NCBI GenBank assembly: GCA_018969295.1
Contig: JAGWYN010000014.1
Coordinates: 1-64,000 of the forward strand
Reading direction: 5' to 3'
Origin: Chloroflexota bacterium
GTDB taxonomy: Bacteria > Chloroflexota > Anaerolineae > Caldilineales > Caldilineaceae
DNA length: 64,000 bases
The position numbers were made by a program, and so were the translations under genes. This document shows, piece by piece, positions 49,081-57,839 of the stretch (its first letter is position 1; every line of letters begins with the position of its first letter). The notes under the pieces are model-generated. The model saw only the letters and a program-made list of their open reading frames with translations, was not told the origin of the DNA and searched no databases.

Positions 49081-50478
49081 TTATCCTTCTCCAGACCCGC
49101 CCGCCGGCGTCGGTGTCGGTAGGAGGATCGACTGGGCTTCGGCCGCTGGCTGGACAGGATCGCCTGCCAGCGGGGCTGCAGCAGGGGGCGGCACGTTCAA
49201 CGACGCCCCCTGCCCAGCAGAGCCGTCCGGCAGATCGGTCACAAAGGTGACCCCCGCCGGCAACGCCGGACACTGGGCGACATCTCTGCGGTAGGAGTCT
49301 GCCAGCGCCGGCGCGCCCCAGATGCCCTCCACGATGCTGCGCACCCGCTCCGGGTCGGCAATACGCAGCACCATGGCCCCCTGCGGCGTCGTGTAGTTCT
49401 GCAGGTCGGCCAGCGTCAGCCCGCTGGCCCGCACATTGCTCGGTTCCAGACGAATTCCCCAAGCCAGCAGGTCGACGATTTCGATCGGGTTGAGGTCGGT
49501 GGTCACCATGTTCTGGAAAGCGTTGTACAGGGGCAGAAAGTTGGCAACCAAATTCGTCCGCACAACCTGGTTGCGCAACCCCCACAAAAACTCACGCTGA
49601 CGCTGGTTGCGCCCAATGTCGCTCTCACGGTAGCGCAGCCGCACAAACCAATAGGCCGACTCGCCATCCAACCAGATGTCCCCAGGTGGCAACGCAAAGT
49701 AATCCCACTGGTCGGTGGTCAGGTCGTAGATTGGCTCGAAAAAGGCACAGTCCAGATGAACCGTGACCCCACCTACCGCATCGACCAGATCCACAAACCC
49801 ATCCATCCGCACCCGCACCCAGTGGCGGGTCGAGATCCCCAGCGTATTGGCCAATACCTGAGAAACCAACGCCGGCCCACCTCCCCCCGGGCTGGCCTTC
49901 TCCCCAATGTTGTCGACCTGATTGACGCGCCCCCACCCATACCCTGGAATTTGCACGTAGAGATCGCGCGGAATGCTGAAAACCGCCGCACGCGCATTGG
50001 CCCGGTCGATCCCCACCACCATCATGACGTCGGTCCGCCAGCTAGACCAGCCCGGACGATGGTCGGTGCCCAGCACCAGAAAGTTCTCAGTCTGGCTCCA
50101 GTTAAATGCCGGCCCGATCGGGGCGGCCAGCGGTGTCGCCTCGGCAGAGAGCGGCGCCACCAACAGCGCCCCCACCCCGCTGCTGGCCGCCAGCTGCGGA
50201 AAAAGCGTACGGCTGACCGAAAATGGCTGGATCGGCGGTGCCGGTGGGTTGTACAGGGGCGTGTCAGGACCTGGCAACGGACGATGCCGCGCATCTATCG
50301 GCTCCAGCGGCGGCTTGGACATCGCCTCCAACGCTGCCTTCTGGGCACCGCGCTCCCCCTGAAACACCCCGCTGGAACAAGAACTCAGCACCAGCAACAG
50401 CACAACCCACAAAGATACGATGCGAACCTGAACTGGCAACATGCGGTGCTTACGGCTCCCTCTCTTGTGTACTTCCAC
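49081..50478 (-). CDS. LytR-CpsA-Psr (LCP) family lipoprotein, copy 1
   Basis: LCP enzymes attach teichoic acids or polysaccharides from lipid carriers to cell-wall or other acceptors. The 465-residue protein has a signal with lipobox LSSC. Then comes the LCP domain with LVLGTDHRPGWSSWRTDVMM, AVFSIPRDLYVQIPG, GRVNQVDNIGE, VRMDGFVDLVDAVGGV and WFVRLRYRESDIGRNQRQ, which carry the conserved Arg/Asp residues. A C-terminal Pro/Ala-rich tail follows. GTG at 50478 has GAGG 8 nt upstream; ATG at 50442 is an alternative. It follows a second LCP gene by 41 nt. The convergent operon makes envelope polysaccharide. Confidence 0.88.
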   Translation of the reverse strand: MEVHKRGSRKHRMLPVQVRIVSLWVVLLLVLSSCSSGVFQGERGAQKAALEAMSKPPLEPIDARHRPLPGPDTPLYNPPAPPIQPFSVSRTLFPQLAASSGVGALLVAPLSAEATPLAAPIGPAFNWSQTENFLVLGTDHRPGWSSWRTDVMMVVGIDRANARAAVFSIPRDLYVQIPGYGWGRVNQVDNIGEKASPGGGGPALVSQVLANTLGISTRHWVRVRMDGFVDLVDAVGGVTVHLDCAFFEPIYDLTTDQWDYFALPPGDIWLDGESAYWFVRLRYRESDIGRNQRQREFLWGLRNQVVRTNLVANFLPLYNAFQNMVTTDLNPIEIVDLLAWGIRLEPSNVRASGLTLADLQNYTTPQGAMVLRIADPERVRSIVEGIWGAPALADSYRRDVAQCPALPAGVTFVTDLPDGSAGQGASLNVPPPAAAPLAGDPVQPAAEAQSILLPTPTPAGGSGEG

Positions 50479-50519
50479 AAAGACATCCTCGTGACAGCAA
50501 AACGCCCCCTTTGCACCGG

Positions 50520-51605
50520 TCACGGACAACGAACTGACCCCTCCATCTCGGCACTGAAGAGCGGCGCCCTCTGGAAAACCTCCTGCGCGGCCTCGGCGAT
50601 CGCCGGCCAGTCTGCATACCAGACCCACATCGCCCCCGCATAGCCCTCCTGGATCAGCGCAGGGTCGTTGACCACAAACCCGTAGACATCCTCCCGATCC
50701 AGCGCCAAAGCCAGCCGCACCAGCTTGACCGCATCGATCAGGTTGATGTCGGTCTGGACAGAACCCTGCAACGCCTGGTAGATCGCCGGCACACGCGGCA
50801 GCAGGTTCTCGTTCTGGATCTGGGTGCGCACCGCCCAGATAAATCGCTGCTGCCGCCGCTCGCGCTCCAGGTCCCCCCCGATCCGACGGCTGCGCACATA
50901 GCTGAGCGCCTGCCCCCCGTTGAGCCTGTGCACCCCTACATCCAGAAAGAGCGGCAACCCTCCCTGGTCGTAGCCGTAGTTGTCGTAGAGCGGACAGTCT
51001 ACCTCGATCTCAATTCCCCCCATGGCGTCGACCAGTTTTTTGATCGCCTCAAAGTCGACCCGCACATACTGGTGAATCGGAACGCCGATCTTTTCTGCAA
51101 GCACCTGCCCCAGCAGCCGAGGCCCCCCCCCTCCCGGTTCGTCCTGCTCGCCGAGATAGTCGATCACGTTGATCTTGTTGCCCCGCCGGTTGGGAATGCT
51201 GTCGATGTAAAGGTCGCGCGGCAGGGAAATGACACCGACCCGCTGGTTGACCGAATCGACCGCAACAAGCATGATTACATCGGTCCGCCAATTGGGCGTG
51301 TCTTGCCGACGGTCGCTGCCCAGCAGCAAAATATTGGTGGTTCTGAGCAGCGGGTCGGCCACCTCCACAAGCTGGGCAGGCTCCTCCGCAGGCAACTCTG
51401 TGGACACTTCTGTGGGCACTTCTGTGGGCACTTCTGTAGGCACTTCTGTAGGCACTTCTGCCGGGCTGGCTGCACGAGCCTCCTGCGGCACGACAGGCTG
51501 TTCAGCCACCGGGGCGCTGCAGCCAGCCAGCCCCCCCCCCACACACAGCAAAACCAGCGAAACCGCTCGATACCACGACGAAGCAGATTGAAAGAGTGTT
51601 CGCAT
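50520..51605 (-). CDS. LytR-CpsA-Psr (LCP) family lipoprotein, copy 2
   Basis: The 361-residue paralogue of the neighbouring LCP protein has lipobox LAGC, a Thr-Glu-Val-Pro minisatellite linker and the LCP domain. Motifs include ILLLGSDRRQDTPNWRTDVIM, VISLPRDLYID, NKINVIDYLGE, VRVDFEAIKKLVDAMGGIEI and SYVRSRRIGGDLERERRQQ. GGAG precedes the ATG at 51605. The two are clearly diverged copies rather than a recent duplication. They probably act in the same transfer process with different acceptors or donors. Confidence 0.9.
   Translation of the reverse strand: MRTLFQSASSWYRAVSLVLLCVGGGLAGCSAPVAEQPVVPQEARAASPAEVPTEVPTEVPTEVPTEVSTELPAEEPAQLVEVADPLLRTTNILLLGSDRRQDTPNWRTDVIMLVAVDSVNQRVGVISLPRDLYIDSIPNRRGNKINVIDYLGEQDEPGGGGPRLLGQVLAEKIGVPIHQYVRVDFEAIKKLVDAMGGIEIEVDCPLYDNYGYDQGGLPLFLDVGVHRLNGGQALSYVRSRRIGGDLERERRQQRFIWAVRTQIQNENLLPRVPAIYQALQGSVQTDINLIDAVKLVRLALALDREDVYGFVVNDPALIQEGYAGAMWVWYADWPAIAEAAQEVFQRAPLFSAEMEGSVRCP
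51406..51465 (-). repeat. 12-bp minisatellite in the LCP-2 linker
   Basis: Four copies of ACTTCTGT(G/A)GGC (plus strand) and a degenerate fifth encode Thr-Glu-Val-Pro repeats between the lipid anchor and the LCP domain. Confidence 0.9.
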
Positions 51606-51665
51606 TACAAAATTCTCCGACCCAGGGAGCCCGCGCCAGGGATCCCAATTTTTCCGCAGCCCTCC

Positions 51666-52253
51666 CTACCCACAGCGCAGGGCCTTCAAGTCCCCATACA
51701 ACTGCTCACACAGACGGTACTGCCAGCGATGGCCCTGCCAGAATTCATCCAACGTTCGGTGTCCGGCACGCTCGTAGTGCAGCGCCTGGTGCACCATCTC
51801 CAGCTGATCGGCGTCGTGAACCAGGCGGGCCTCCGGGCTGGCCAAATCCACATACTCCTGCCACAGCGCCACATACGCTGCACCGCCCGGGAGTGGCTGC
51901 AAAATTTCAGCCAGCGCAGCCGCCTCAGCCTGCCGTTTGACAGCTGCACCGATCAGCCGGGCACTGCGTCTGGGCAGGTCCGTGACCTGGCTTTCCGCCA
52001 GGTCGTGCAACACCGCAATCGTGACCGCAACCCCGCTGTCAAGGGGCTGTTCCAACCCTACAGTCCGCCAATCCTGGTTGATCGCCGCCGCCAGACCCAA
52101 CGTCAGCAGCGCCACCCCGGCCGTGTGGTCGGCGACCGTTTCACACGGCAAAACCCCAGCCAGCAGCCAGCCGGAGCGCGGCAGCCGCTTGAGCGTACTG
52201 GCCTGCGCCAGCAGCTCGAGCAGACCCGCACGCGCAGGCGGGTCTATGCTCAT
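51666..52253 (-). CDS. HD-domain phosphohydrolase, YfbR-like
   Basis: The 195-residue protein has the HD superfamily metal ligands ETVADHTAGVALL, VLHDLAESQVTDLP (the HD pair) and LVHDADQLEM. The layout is that of the YfbR/HDDC2 5'-deoxynucleotidase type. The ATG at 52253 overlaps the cinA stop (TGATG). It is placed within cinA-HD-LCP-LCP. Substrate specificity is inferred from family resemblance only. Confidence 0.85.
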   Translation of the reverse strand: MSIDPPARAGLLELLAQASTLKRLPRSGWLLAGVLPCETVADHTAGVALLTLGLAAAINQDWRTVGLEQPLDSGVAVTIAVLHDLAESQVTDLPRRSARLIGAAVKRQAEAAALAEILQPLPGGAAYVALWQEYVDLASPEARLVHDADQLEMVHQALHYERAGHRTLDEFWQGHRWQYRLCEQLYGDLKALRCG

Positions 52254-53500
52254 CACCCGGCTCCGTAGCTGGCCAGCCACTGCTGCAGCTGGGCCAATGC
52301 CTGGTTGCACAGCCGTACCTGTGTGATCTCATCCTGCCCGCCGTAGGGGGTGCGCACACTCTTCTGTTCCGCTGCGCTGTCGATGGCCAGCCAGCTCTCG
52401 CCAGCCACACGACCGTATACCCCTTCCTCCGCACCAGCCGTGCCCACCAGCGCCAATCCGATGGTGGCCCCGCTTTGTGCGCGCAGCCAGGCAGCTGCCT
52501 GGAGAGCCGCCGACTGGCGTTGGCTGGATTCCAGCGCCGTCTCTGCGGCCGCCAGCAGGGGCGGCAGCTCCCCCACACCCGCACGATACTGCCCCTGGAT
52601 CAACGCCGCACCACCCGCTGCTGACAGCCTTTCCGCCAGCATGCCCCCTGTATTGGTCTCAAACAGAGCCAGGCTGACCCCAGCTGCGGCCAGACGGGGA
52701 ACAAGCACAGCCTCGAAGGATTCGTCCGGGGTCGTCGTATAGACAAACGCGCCGACCAGCGCCCGCACCTCTGCCTCCATCTCGTCCAACATCCGTTCAG
52801 CGCTGGCCGGCTCTTCGGCCCGAGCTGCTATCCGAATGTCGACCTGCCCGGTATGCGCGGCCAACCCCACTGTCGGGTTGCTGCGCCGCATCTGCTCATC
52901 CAGCTGGGCATCGATCGAGCTTTCTCCGATCCCAAAGGTGCGCAGGATCCGGCGCCGGATCACGGCCGCGCTGCCCAGACGGGCCCGCAAATACGGCAGC
53001 ACCGTAGCTGCCATCATCTCCTTCATCTCGCGGGGGACCCCTGGCAGGGCGATCACCGTGCTGCGATCCCCTTCCACGATAAAGCCGGGCGCTGTGCCAG
53101 CCGGGTTTTCAACCAAAATGGCTCCCTGCGGGATCAATGCCTGCCGACGGTTGTTGTCGGTCATGGTCACGCCAAAACGGGCAAAACGACCTTCCAACGT
53201 CGCCAGCGCGCCGTCGTGAAGCAGGAGCGGGCAGCGGGTGGCATTGGCGATGGCATCGCGCGTGATGTCGTCGACCGTCGGACCCAGCCCCCCGGTGATG
53301 AGGATCACATCGCTGCGCGCCATGCACAGCTCAATCACCCCGCGCAGCCGCGGTTCGTTGTCGCCGACCGTCGTCTTGTAATAGAGGTTGACACCACACT
53401 CGCGCAGCTGTTGTGCGATCCAGGCGGCATTGGTGTCCACGATATCGCCGAGCAAAATCTCTGTGCCCGACGTGATAATTTCAGCAGTCAAAGTTGACAT
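52253..53500 (-). CDS. cinA: CinA-family protein with atypical deamidase domain
   Basis: The 415-residue protein has an N-terminal MoCF/CinA domain: EIITSGTEILLGDIVDTNA, TGGLGPTVDDITRDAIA and GVPREMKEMM, an ADP-ribose/pyrophosphatase fold. The C-terminal nicotinamide-nucleotide amidase domain is divergent. The usual AESCTGG nucleophile motif reads FETNTGG, so Ser is replaced by Thr and Cys by Asn. The later GIAGP-like loop reads VGTAGAEEG. Deamidase activity is doubtful. AGGAG precedes the ATG at 53500. It is coupled to the HD gene and is 40 nt behind the CpXC gene. Confidence 0.88.
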   Translation of the reverse strand: MSTLTAEIITSGTEILLGDIVDTNAAWIAQQLRECGVNLYYKTTVGDNEPRLRGVIELCMARSDVILITGGLGPTVDDITRDAIANATRCPLLLHDGALATLEGRFARFGVTMTDNNRRQALIPQGAILVENPAGTAPGFIVEGDRSTVIALPGVPREMKEMMAATVLPYLRARLGSAAVIRRRILRTFGIGESSIDAQLDEQMRRSNPTVGLAAHTGQVDIRIAARAEEPASAERMLDEMEAEVRALVGAFVYTTTPDESFEAVLVPRLAAAGVSLALFETNTGGMLAERLSAAGGAALIQGQYRAGVGELPPLLAAAETALESSQRQSAALQAAAWLRAQSGATIGLALVGTAGAEEGVYGRVAGESWLAIDSAAEQKSVRTPYGGQDEITQVRLCNQALAQLQQWLASYGAG

Positions 53501-53540
53501 GGTTTGCTCCTGGAGAGTTGGGCTGGGCTCGCTGCGCCGC

Positions 53541-55097
53541 TCACAGCATCAAGGCAGCCTGGGCCCGAATCGCCTTGAGGCGATCGGCGATCTCCGCTCC
53601 CTGGCGCTGCCGGAAGTCTCCCTCCAGCTGTTTGACCGCCTCCACAAACTCGCGCGAGAGCAAGGCCCGGTTGTCTTCCAGCAGCGTGCGCTGCGTCTTT
53701 GCGTCGGGCGCGTTGAGCAGTTCGTTGATCAGCCGCAGCTCAGGCGACATCTGCTCCTGCGCCATCTCCATCGCCAGCTCGTAAATTTTGCGCAGCCGGC
53801 CCGCTGCAGCCACCGCCTTGTTCTGTTCGGCGCGCTGGATGTTGGCCGCCAGCAGCCCCATGAAGTTTTCGTCGATCAGATCGGCGTGTTCGCGCAGCGC
53901 CGCCTCCGGGTCAGCCGCCTCCAGCACCGCCTGCAGCACCTGCTGAACTTGGGCGGCACTCTCCTGGCGCATCGTCTGCTGCTGCTCCTGCAACGCCATC
54001 ACCAGCTCGCGCAACTTCTCCAAACGCTCGCGCACCGTCACATCTGCCGCAGCTTCCAACCGTTCGGTGATCGCCACCAGAAACTGGTAGTCGAGCATCG
54101 GCGTCAGCGACATGGCAGCCGAGGTGGCGACCTGCTCTCCGCCCGCTTCGTTCCAGACATCGAGCAAAATTTCCACCAGATCTGAGCGCCTGGTGTTGGG
54201 CTGGACGCGCCGTACGACCTGCTCGACCCGCTCCTGCAGCGCTTTGATCTCACGCCCGGCCTCAGTCCGCTCCAGCAACCCCTGGCGCAGTGTCTGCAGC
54301 GCCGCCACGCTGTTGCGATCGCCCTGGCTGCCTGCCATCATCATCAACCGCTCCAGCAGTGCAAAAAACTGTCGGTCGATCAACCCCAGATAGCGGGGCA
54401 GCGCGATCTCCAGCGCGCCCGCATCGTCCGCCAGCCGGGCCAGGCTTTGAATCGCGTTGGCCTGGTCGCGCTGGCGGCGCAGCATCTCCGGCGTGACTCC
54501 CTGGAATTCCCACAGCCTTTCGACAAAACGGTTCCAATCCAGATATTCTTTGGGCTGCAGCATATAGCCACGCCGCGCTTCGGTCGGCAGCTTCCGCATC
54601 AGGGTCTGGGTCAGGTCCCCGATTATCCGCTGGCGCTGGGCATCGTCGATCCCAGTCGGCGGCACAAAGACCCCCAAAAACTCATGGGCCGGCTCGTGCA
54701 CCATCAGCGGAGCCCCCAACGGCCCGCCCGCCCCACATTTCGGGCACATCGCCATGTTGACCTGTCCCCCCAACAGCGCTGGCCCCAGCTCAGGATTGGC
54801 TCCCAGGTCAATGATCGTGAAGACCGGCACTGCGTACGGGGTGCTGCAGTTCGGACACTGAACCTGGGCACCGGTGGGCGGAAAGAGCAAATTTTCCCCA
54901 GGGCGGCGCCGCCGCTCCGGCTGGGCAGGCGCTGTTTCCAAGGGCGCTTCTGGAGCCGCTTCTGGAGCCGCCTCCTCCGGGGCAGGTTCGGACGGAATCT
55001 CGCTCGTCTCCCGCCGGCGCGCAAACCCTTTGGGTAGTTCGATCCCGCCGCTCGCAGACGGCTTTTTGTCCTTGCCGGGCAGAAGAATGCCACTCAT
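53541..55097 (-). CDS. CpXC-domain protein
   Basis: The 518-residue protein has a Pro/Glu/Ala-rich N-terminus (about 1-70) with two 12-bp repeats. A CpXC-like zinc module has CPNC (81, 84) and CPKC (118, 121). The remaining ~370 residues are helical and charged, with no membrane segment. The CpXC domain is a family of unknown function. I do not recognise the C-terminal part. It is the first gene of a probable minus-strand unit with cinA, HD and the two LCP genes. Confidence 0.72.
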   Translation of the reverse strand: MSGILLPGKDKKPSASGGIELPKGFARRRETSEIPSEPAPEEAAPEAAPEAPLETAPAQPERRRRPGENLLFPPTGAQVQCPNCSTPYAVPVFTIIDLGANPELGPALLGGQVNMAMCPKCGAGGPLGAPLMVHEPAHEFLGVFVPPTGIDDAQRQRIIGDLTQTLMRKLPTEARRGYMLQPKEYLDWNRFVERLWEFQGVTPEMLRRQRDQANAIQSLARLADDAGALEIALPRYLGLIDRQFFALLERLMMMAGSQGDRNSVAALQTLRQGLLERTEAGREIKALQERVEQVVRRVQPNTRRSDLVEILLDVWNEAGGEQVATSAAMSLTPMLDYQFLVAITERLEAAADVTVRERLEKLRELVMALQEQQQTMRQESAAQVQQVLQAVLEAADPEAALREHADLIDENFMGLLAANIQRAEQNKAVAAAGRLRKIYELAMEMAQEQMSPELRLINELLNAPDAKTQRTLLEDNRALLSREFVEAVKQLEGDFRQRQGAEIADRLKAIRAQAALML

Positions 55098-55161
55098 AGC
55101 TGGTTCACTTCCTTCTCTTCTCGTTCAATGTAAGTCTTCTCACGTGTTCGTACATTTCGCC

Positions 55162-55191
55162 ATTGTACAGCCAATCGCCGCAAGCTCCCAA
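55162..55191 (-). promoter_or_regulatory. Probable promoter of the CpXC-cinA-HD-LCP unit
   Basis: Minus-strand TTGGGA (55186-55191), an 18-nt spacer and TACAAT (55162-55167), giving a leader of about 58 nt before the CpXC ATG. Confidence 0.55.
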
Positions 55192-55230
55192 AGTACTTCG
55201 TCCACCCAACACCAGAAGAGCCCTTTGTGC

Positions 55231-55236
55231 TATACT
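55231..55236 (+). promoter_or_regulatory. -10 element close to the hypA start
   Basis: TATACT ends 9 nt before the hypA ATG, so the transcript would begin 2-3 nt before the start codon. No Shine-Dalgarno sequence is present. This points to a leaderless hypA mRNA, though the -35 is weak. Confidence 0.45.
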
Positions 55237-55245
55237 GAATGGACT

Positions 55246-55626
55246 ATGCACGAGCTGTCGATCGCCTGCAATCTGGTCGAGACCGCCGACGCCGCTGCCC
55301 GCACCGCCGGAGCCAGCCGTGTGCGCGTTGTGCGGCTCCAGATCGGCGCCATCGCCGGGATCGTCGAAGAGGCCCTGCGCTTCAGCTTTCCCATCGCCGC
55401 CGCCAATACCCTGCTCGCCCAGGCCGAACTGGTCGTCGTCCCCGTCCCCGTGCAAATCTACTGCGCAGCGTGCGACCAGCCCCACACGCTGGAGCCCCCC
55501 TATGTGCTGCGCTGCCCGCGCTGCCAGTCACCCGCCAACCGCCTGCTGCACGGACGCGAGCTCCAGATCGAGTCGATTGAAATCGAAGAAAGCCCGGAGG
55601 TCGAAGATGCCACCGCGTATCCTTGA
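55246..55626 (+). CDS. hypA: Hydrogenase nickel-insertion protein HypA
   Basis: HypA binds nickel and delivers it with HypB to the [NiFe]-hydrogenase large subunit. The 126-residue protein starts MHELSI with the nickel-binding His2 and has a zinc site CAAC...CPRC (Cys73, 76, 90, 93). It matches the family length. hypB starts inside the hypA 3' end. First gene of a hypABCDE operon. Confidence 0.95.
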   Translation: MHELSIACNLVETADAAARTAGASRVRVVRLQIGAIAGIVEEALRFSFPIAAANTLLAQAELVVVPVPVQIYCAACDQPHTLEPPYVLRCPRCQSPANRLLHGRELQIESIEIEESPEVEDATAYP

Positions 55627-56287
55627 ACTGCGACAATCGCTGCTGGAAAAAAATGACCAGCTGGCCCGCGCGCTGCGCAGCCGCTTCCTCGCCGCCGGCC
55701 TGCTGGCAGTCAACCTCGTCTCCAGCCCCGGCGCCGGCAAAACTGCCCTGCTCGAAGTCACCTTGACACGCATGCGCAGCCAAGGCTGGCGCGTCGCCGC
55801 CCTCGTCGGCGATCTCGCCACCACCCACGACGCCCAACGGCTGCAGCGCAGCGGTGCCCCCGTCCGCCAGATCGAAACCGGCACACTCTGCCACCTGGAA
55901 GCCGACCTGGTCGCCCGTCGCCTGGAAGGATGGACACTCGACGAACTCGATTTTTTGTTCGTCGAAAACGTCGGCAACCTGGTCTGCCCCGCCGACTACG
56001 ACCTGGGCGAATCTGCCCGCGTCGTCCTGCTGGCAGCCACCGAGGGCGAAGACAAACCCCGCAAATACCCGCCCCTCTTCCACAGCGCCGACCTCGCACT
56101 GATCACCAAAATGGATCTGGCCGCTGCCGTGGCATTCGATTCGGCGGCCGCCGTAGCCAGCTTGCAGGCGGTCGCCCCCCACGCCGCCATCCTGGAAACC
56201 TCAGCCCGCTCCGGCCTGGGCATCGATTCCTGGATCGACTGGCTGGTCGACCGCCGTCGACAACACGAAAAAACAGCGCCCGCATGA
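55607..56287 (+). CDS. hypB: Hydrogenase maturation GTPase HypB
   Basis: HypB is a GTPase for nickel insertion. The 226-residue protein has P-loop SSPGAGKT (39-46), ALVGDLATTHDAQRL, ETGTLCHLEADLV, FVENVGNLVCPADYDLGE and NKxD-like ITKMDLA. It lacks the N-terminal CxxCGC nickel site and His-rich region of some homologues. ATG at 55607 follows GGAGG and overlaps hypA by 20 nt. Its nickel-handling may depend on HypA. Confidence 0.95.
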   Translation: MPPRILELRQSLLEKNDQLARALRSRFLAAGLLAVNLVSSPGAGKTALLEVTLTRMRSQGWRVAALVGDLATTHDAQRLQRSGAPVRQIETGTLCHLEADLVARRLEGWTLDELDFLFVENVGNLVCPADYDLGESARVVLLAATEGEDKPRKYPPLFHSADLALITKMDLAAAVAFDSAAAVASLQAVAPHAAILETSARSGLGIDSWIDWLVDRRRQHEKTAPA

Positions 56288-56365
56288 TTTACTACACGCA
56301 AACCATGCGCCCCAATCCGCCCATTCCCCCCCATCGCCTCTTCGGCAAAAAAGGAGAAGATCACC
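56288..56365 (+). other. Short gap between hypB and hypC
   Basis: 78 nt with no gene, repeat or promoter that I can support beyond AGGAGA for hypC. hypF, which in many genomes lies near here, is absent. Confidence 0.6.
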
Positions 56366-56623
56366 ATGTGCCTGGGGATCCCTGGACAAGTCAAAAGCAT
56401 CTATGAAGTCGACGGCATCCGCATGGGCAAGGCCGATTTTGCCGGCATCGAAAAAGAGGTCTGCCTGGCCTACGTGCCCGAAATCCAGGTCGGCGACTAC
56501 ACGATCATCCATGTCGGCTTCGCCATCACCCAGCTCGACGAAGCATCCGCCCAGGAGTCGCTGCGCCTCTTCAGCGCCATGGGCATGCTCGATGAAGAGC
56601 TCGGCCACCCCGCTCAGCCCTGA
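56366..56623 (+). CDS. hypC: Hydrogenase assembly chaperone HypC
   Basis: HypC carries the Fe(CN)2CO unit with HypD and chaperones the large subunit. The 85-residue protein starts with the invariant MCLGIPG, whose Cys2 binds iron, and has a typical VGDYTIIHVGFAI core. AGGAGA is 6 nt before the ATG. 30 nt separate it from hypD. Confidence 0.97.
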   Translation: MCLGIPGQVKSIYEVDGIRMGKADFAGIEKEVCLAYVPEIQVGDYTIIHVGFAITQLDEASAQESLRLFSAMGMLDEELGHPAQP

Positions 56624-56653
56624 ATATCGCCCACCCTGCTGCAAGGTGCCACC

Positions 56654-57769
56654 ATGAAATACCTGGACGAATTCCGCAACCCCGCCATCGCACAGCAACT
56701 CTTCGCCGAAATCCACGCGCAGACCACCCGCCCCTGGGCAATCATGGAGGTCTGCGGCGGACAGACCCATTCCATCCTCCGCAACGGCATCGACCAGCTC
56801 CTCCCCCCCTCGATCGAGCTGATCCACGGGCCCGGCTGCCCAGTCTGCGTCACCCCCCTCGAAATTCTCGACAAGGCTCTCGCCATCGCCGCCCAGCCCG
56901 GCGTCCTCTTCTGTTCGTTCGGCGATATGCTGCGCGTGCCCGGCAGCACCAAAGATCTCTTCCGGGTCAAAAGCGAAGGGGCCGATGTACGCATTGTCTA
57001 TTCCCCCCTCGACGCCGTCCGGCTGGCCCAGAGCCACCCCACCCGCGAGGTCGTTTTTTTCGGCATCGGCTTTGAGACCACCGCCCCAGCCAACGCGATG
57101 GCCGTCTTCCAGGCCCGCCAGCTTGGGCTGCGCAACTTTTCTATGCTCGTCTCCCACGTGCTCGTCCCCCCCGCCATCTCCGCCATCCTCGAATCGCCCC
57201 AAACTCGCGTGCAGGCCTTCCTCGCCGCCGGCCATGTCTGCAGCGTGATGGGCGTTCAGGCGTACGAACCGCTCGTCGCACGCTATCAGGTGCCGATCGT
57301 CGTCACTGGCTTCGAACCCCTCGATGTGCTCGAAGGGATCCGCCGCACCGTGCGCCAGCTCGAACAGGGAGAAGCCCGGCTGGAAAACGCCTACGCGCGC
57401 GCTGTCCAGCGCGAGGGCAACCGACCTGCCCAACAGATGCTGGCCGACGTCTTCACGGTCACCGACCGCAGCTGGCGCGGCATCGGCGTCGTTCCCCAAA
57501 GCGGCTGGCGCCTCAGCGACCGCTATCGCGAGTTCGACGCCGAAGTCCGCTTCGCCGTCCAGGAGATCCAGACCCAAGAATCGCCGCTCTGCCGCAGCGG
57601 CGAGGTGCTGCAGGGGCTGCTCAAACCCCCACAATGCCCAGCCTTCGGCAGAGAATGCACCCCGCGCACCCCGCTCGGCGCCACCATGGTCTCCAACGAA
57701 GGTGCCTGCGCCGCCTACTACCAGTACGGCCGCTTCAGGGCAGCCAATGCAGCAGCCAATGCACTTTGA
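56654..57769 (+). CDS. hypD: Hydrogenase maturation factor HypD
   Basis: HypD holds a [4Fe-4S] cluster and builds the Fe(CN)2CO centre. The 371-residue protein has EVCGGQTH (Cys34; the CGGQTH variant), GPGCPVCVTP (Cys62, 65), the GFETTAP loop and a C-terminal cluster region with CPAFGREC and NEGACAAYY. It ends AANAAANAL from a short 12-bp duplication. 67 nt separate it from hypE. Confidence 0.97.
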   Translation: MKYLDEFRNPAIAQQLFAEIHAQTTRPWAIMEVCGGQTHSILRNGIDQLLPPSIELIHGPGCPVCVTPLEILDKALAIAAQPGVLFCSFGDMLRVPGSTKDLFRVKSEGADVRIVYSPLDAVRLAQSHPTREVVFFGIGFETTAPANAMAVFQARQLGLRNFSMLVSHVLVPPAISAILESPQTRVQAFLAAGHVCSVMGVQAYEPLVARYQVPIVVTGFEPLDVLEGIRRTVRQLEQGEARLENAYARAVQREGNRPAQQMLADVFTVTDRSWRGIGVVPQSGWRLSDRYREFDAEVRFAVQEIQTQESPLCRSGEVLQGLLKPPQCPAFGRECTPRTPLGATMVSNEGACAAYYQYGRFRAANAAANAL

Positions 57770-57811
57770 CCCAGAACCGATACAGCCCCTACACAGCCCC
57801 GCGCCTGAAGG

Positions 57812-57839
57812 CAGGGAGATCTCGCCGGAGGATTCGATG
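57812..57839 (+). repeat. Dispersed 28-nt leader repeat, copy 2, before hypE
   Basis: The sequence from CAGGGAGATCT to the hypE ATG matches that in front of cimA (19120-19147) at 27 of 28 positions; the mismatch is at 57823. Just upstream GCC-TGAA-GGC (57803-57812) can form a small hairpin, comparable in place to the cimA hairpin. Confidence 0.85.

Noticed and set aside
54874..55245. Long N-terminal extension of HypA
   Set aside because: It overlaps the divergent CpXC gene and promoter; HypA must begin MHE for nickel binding.
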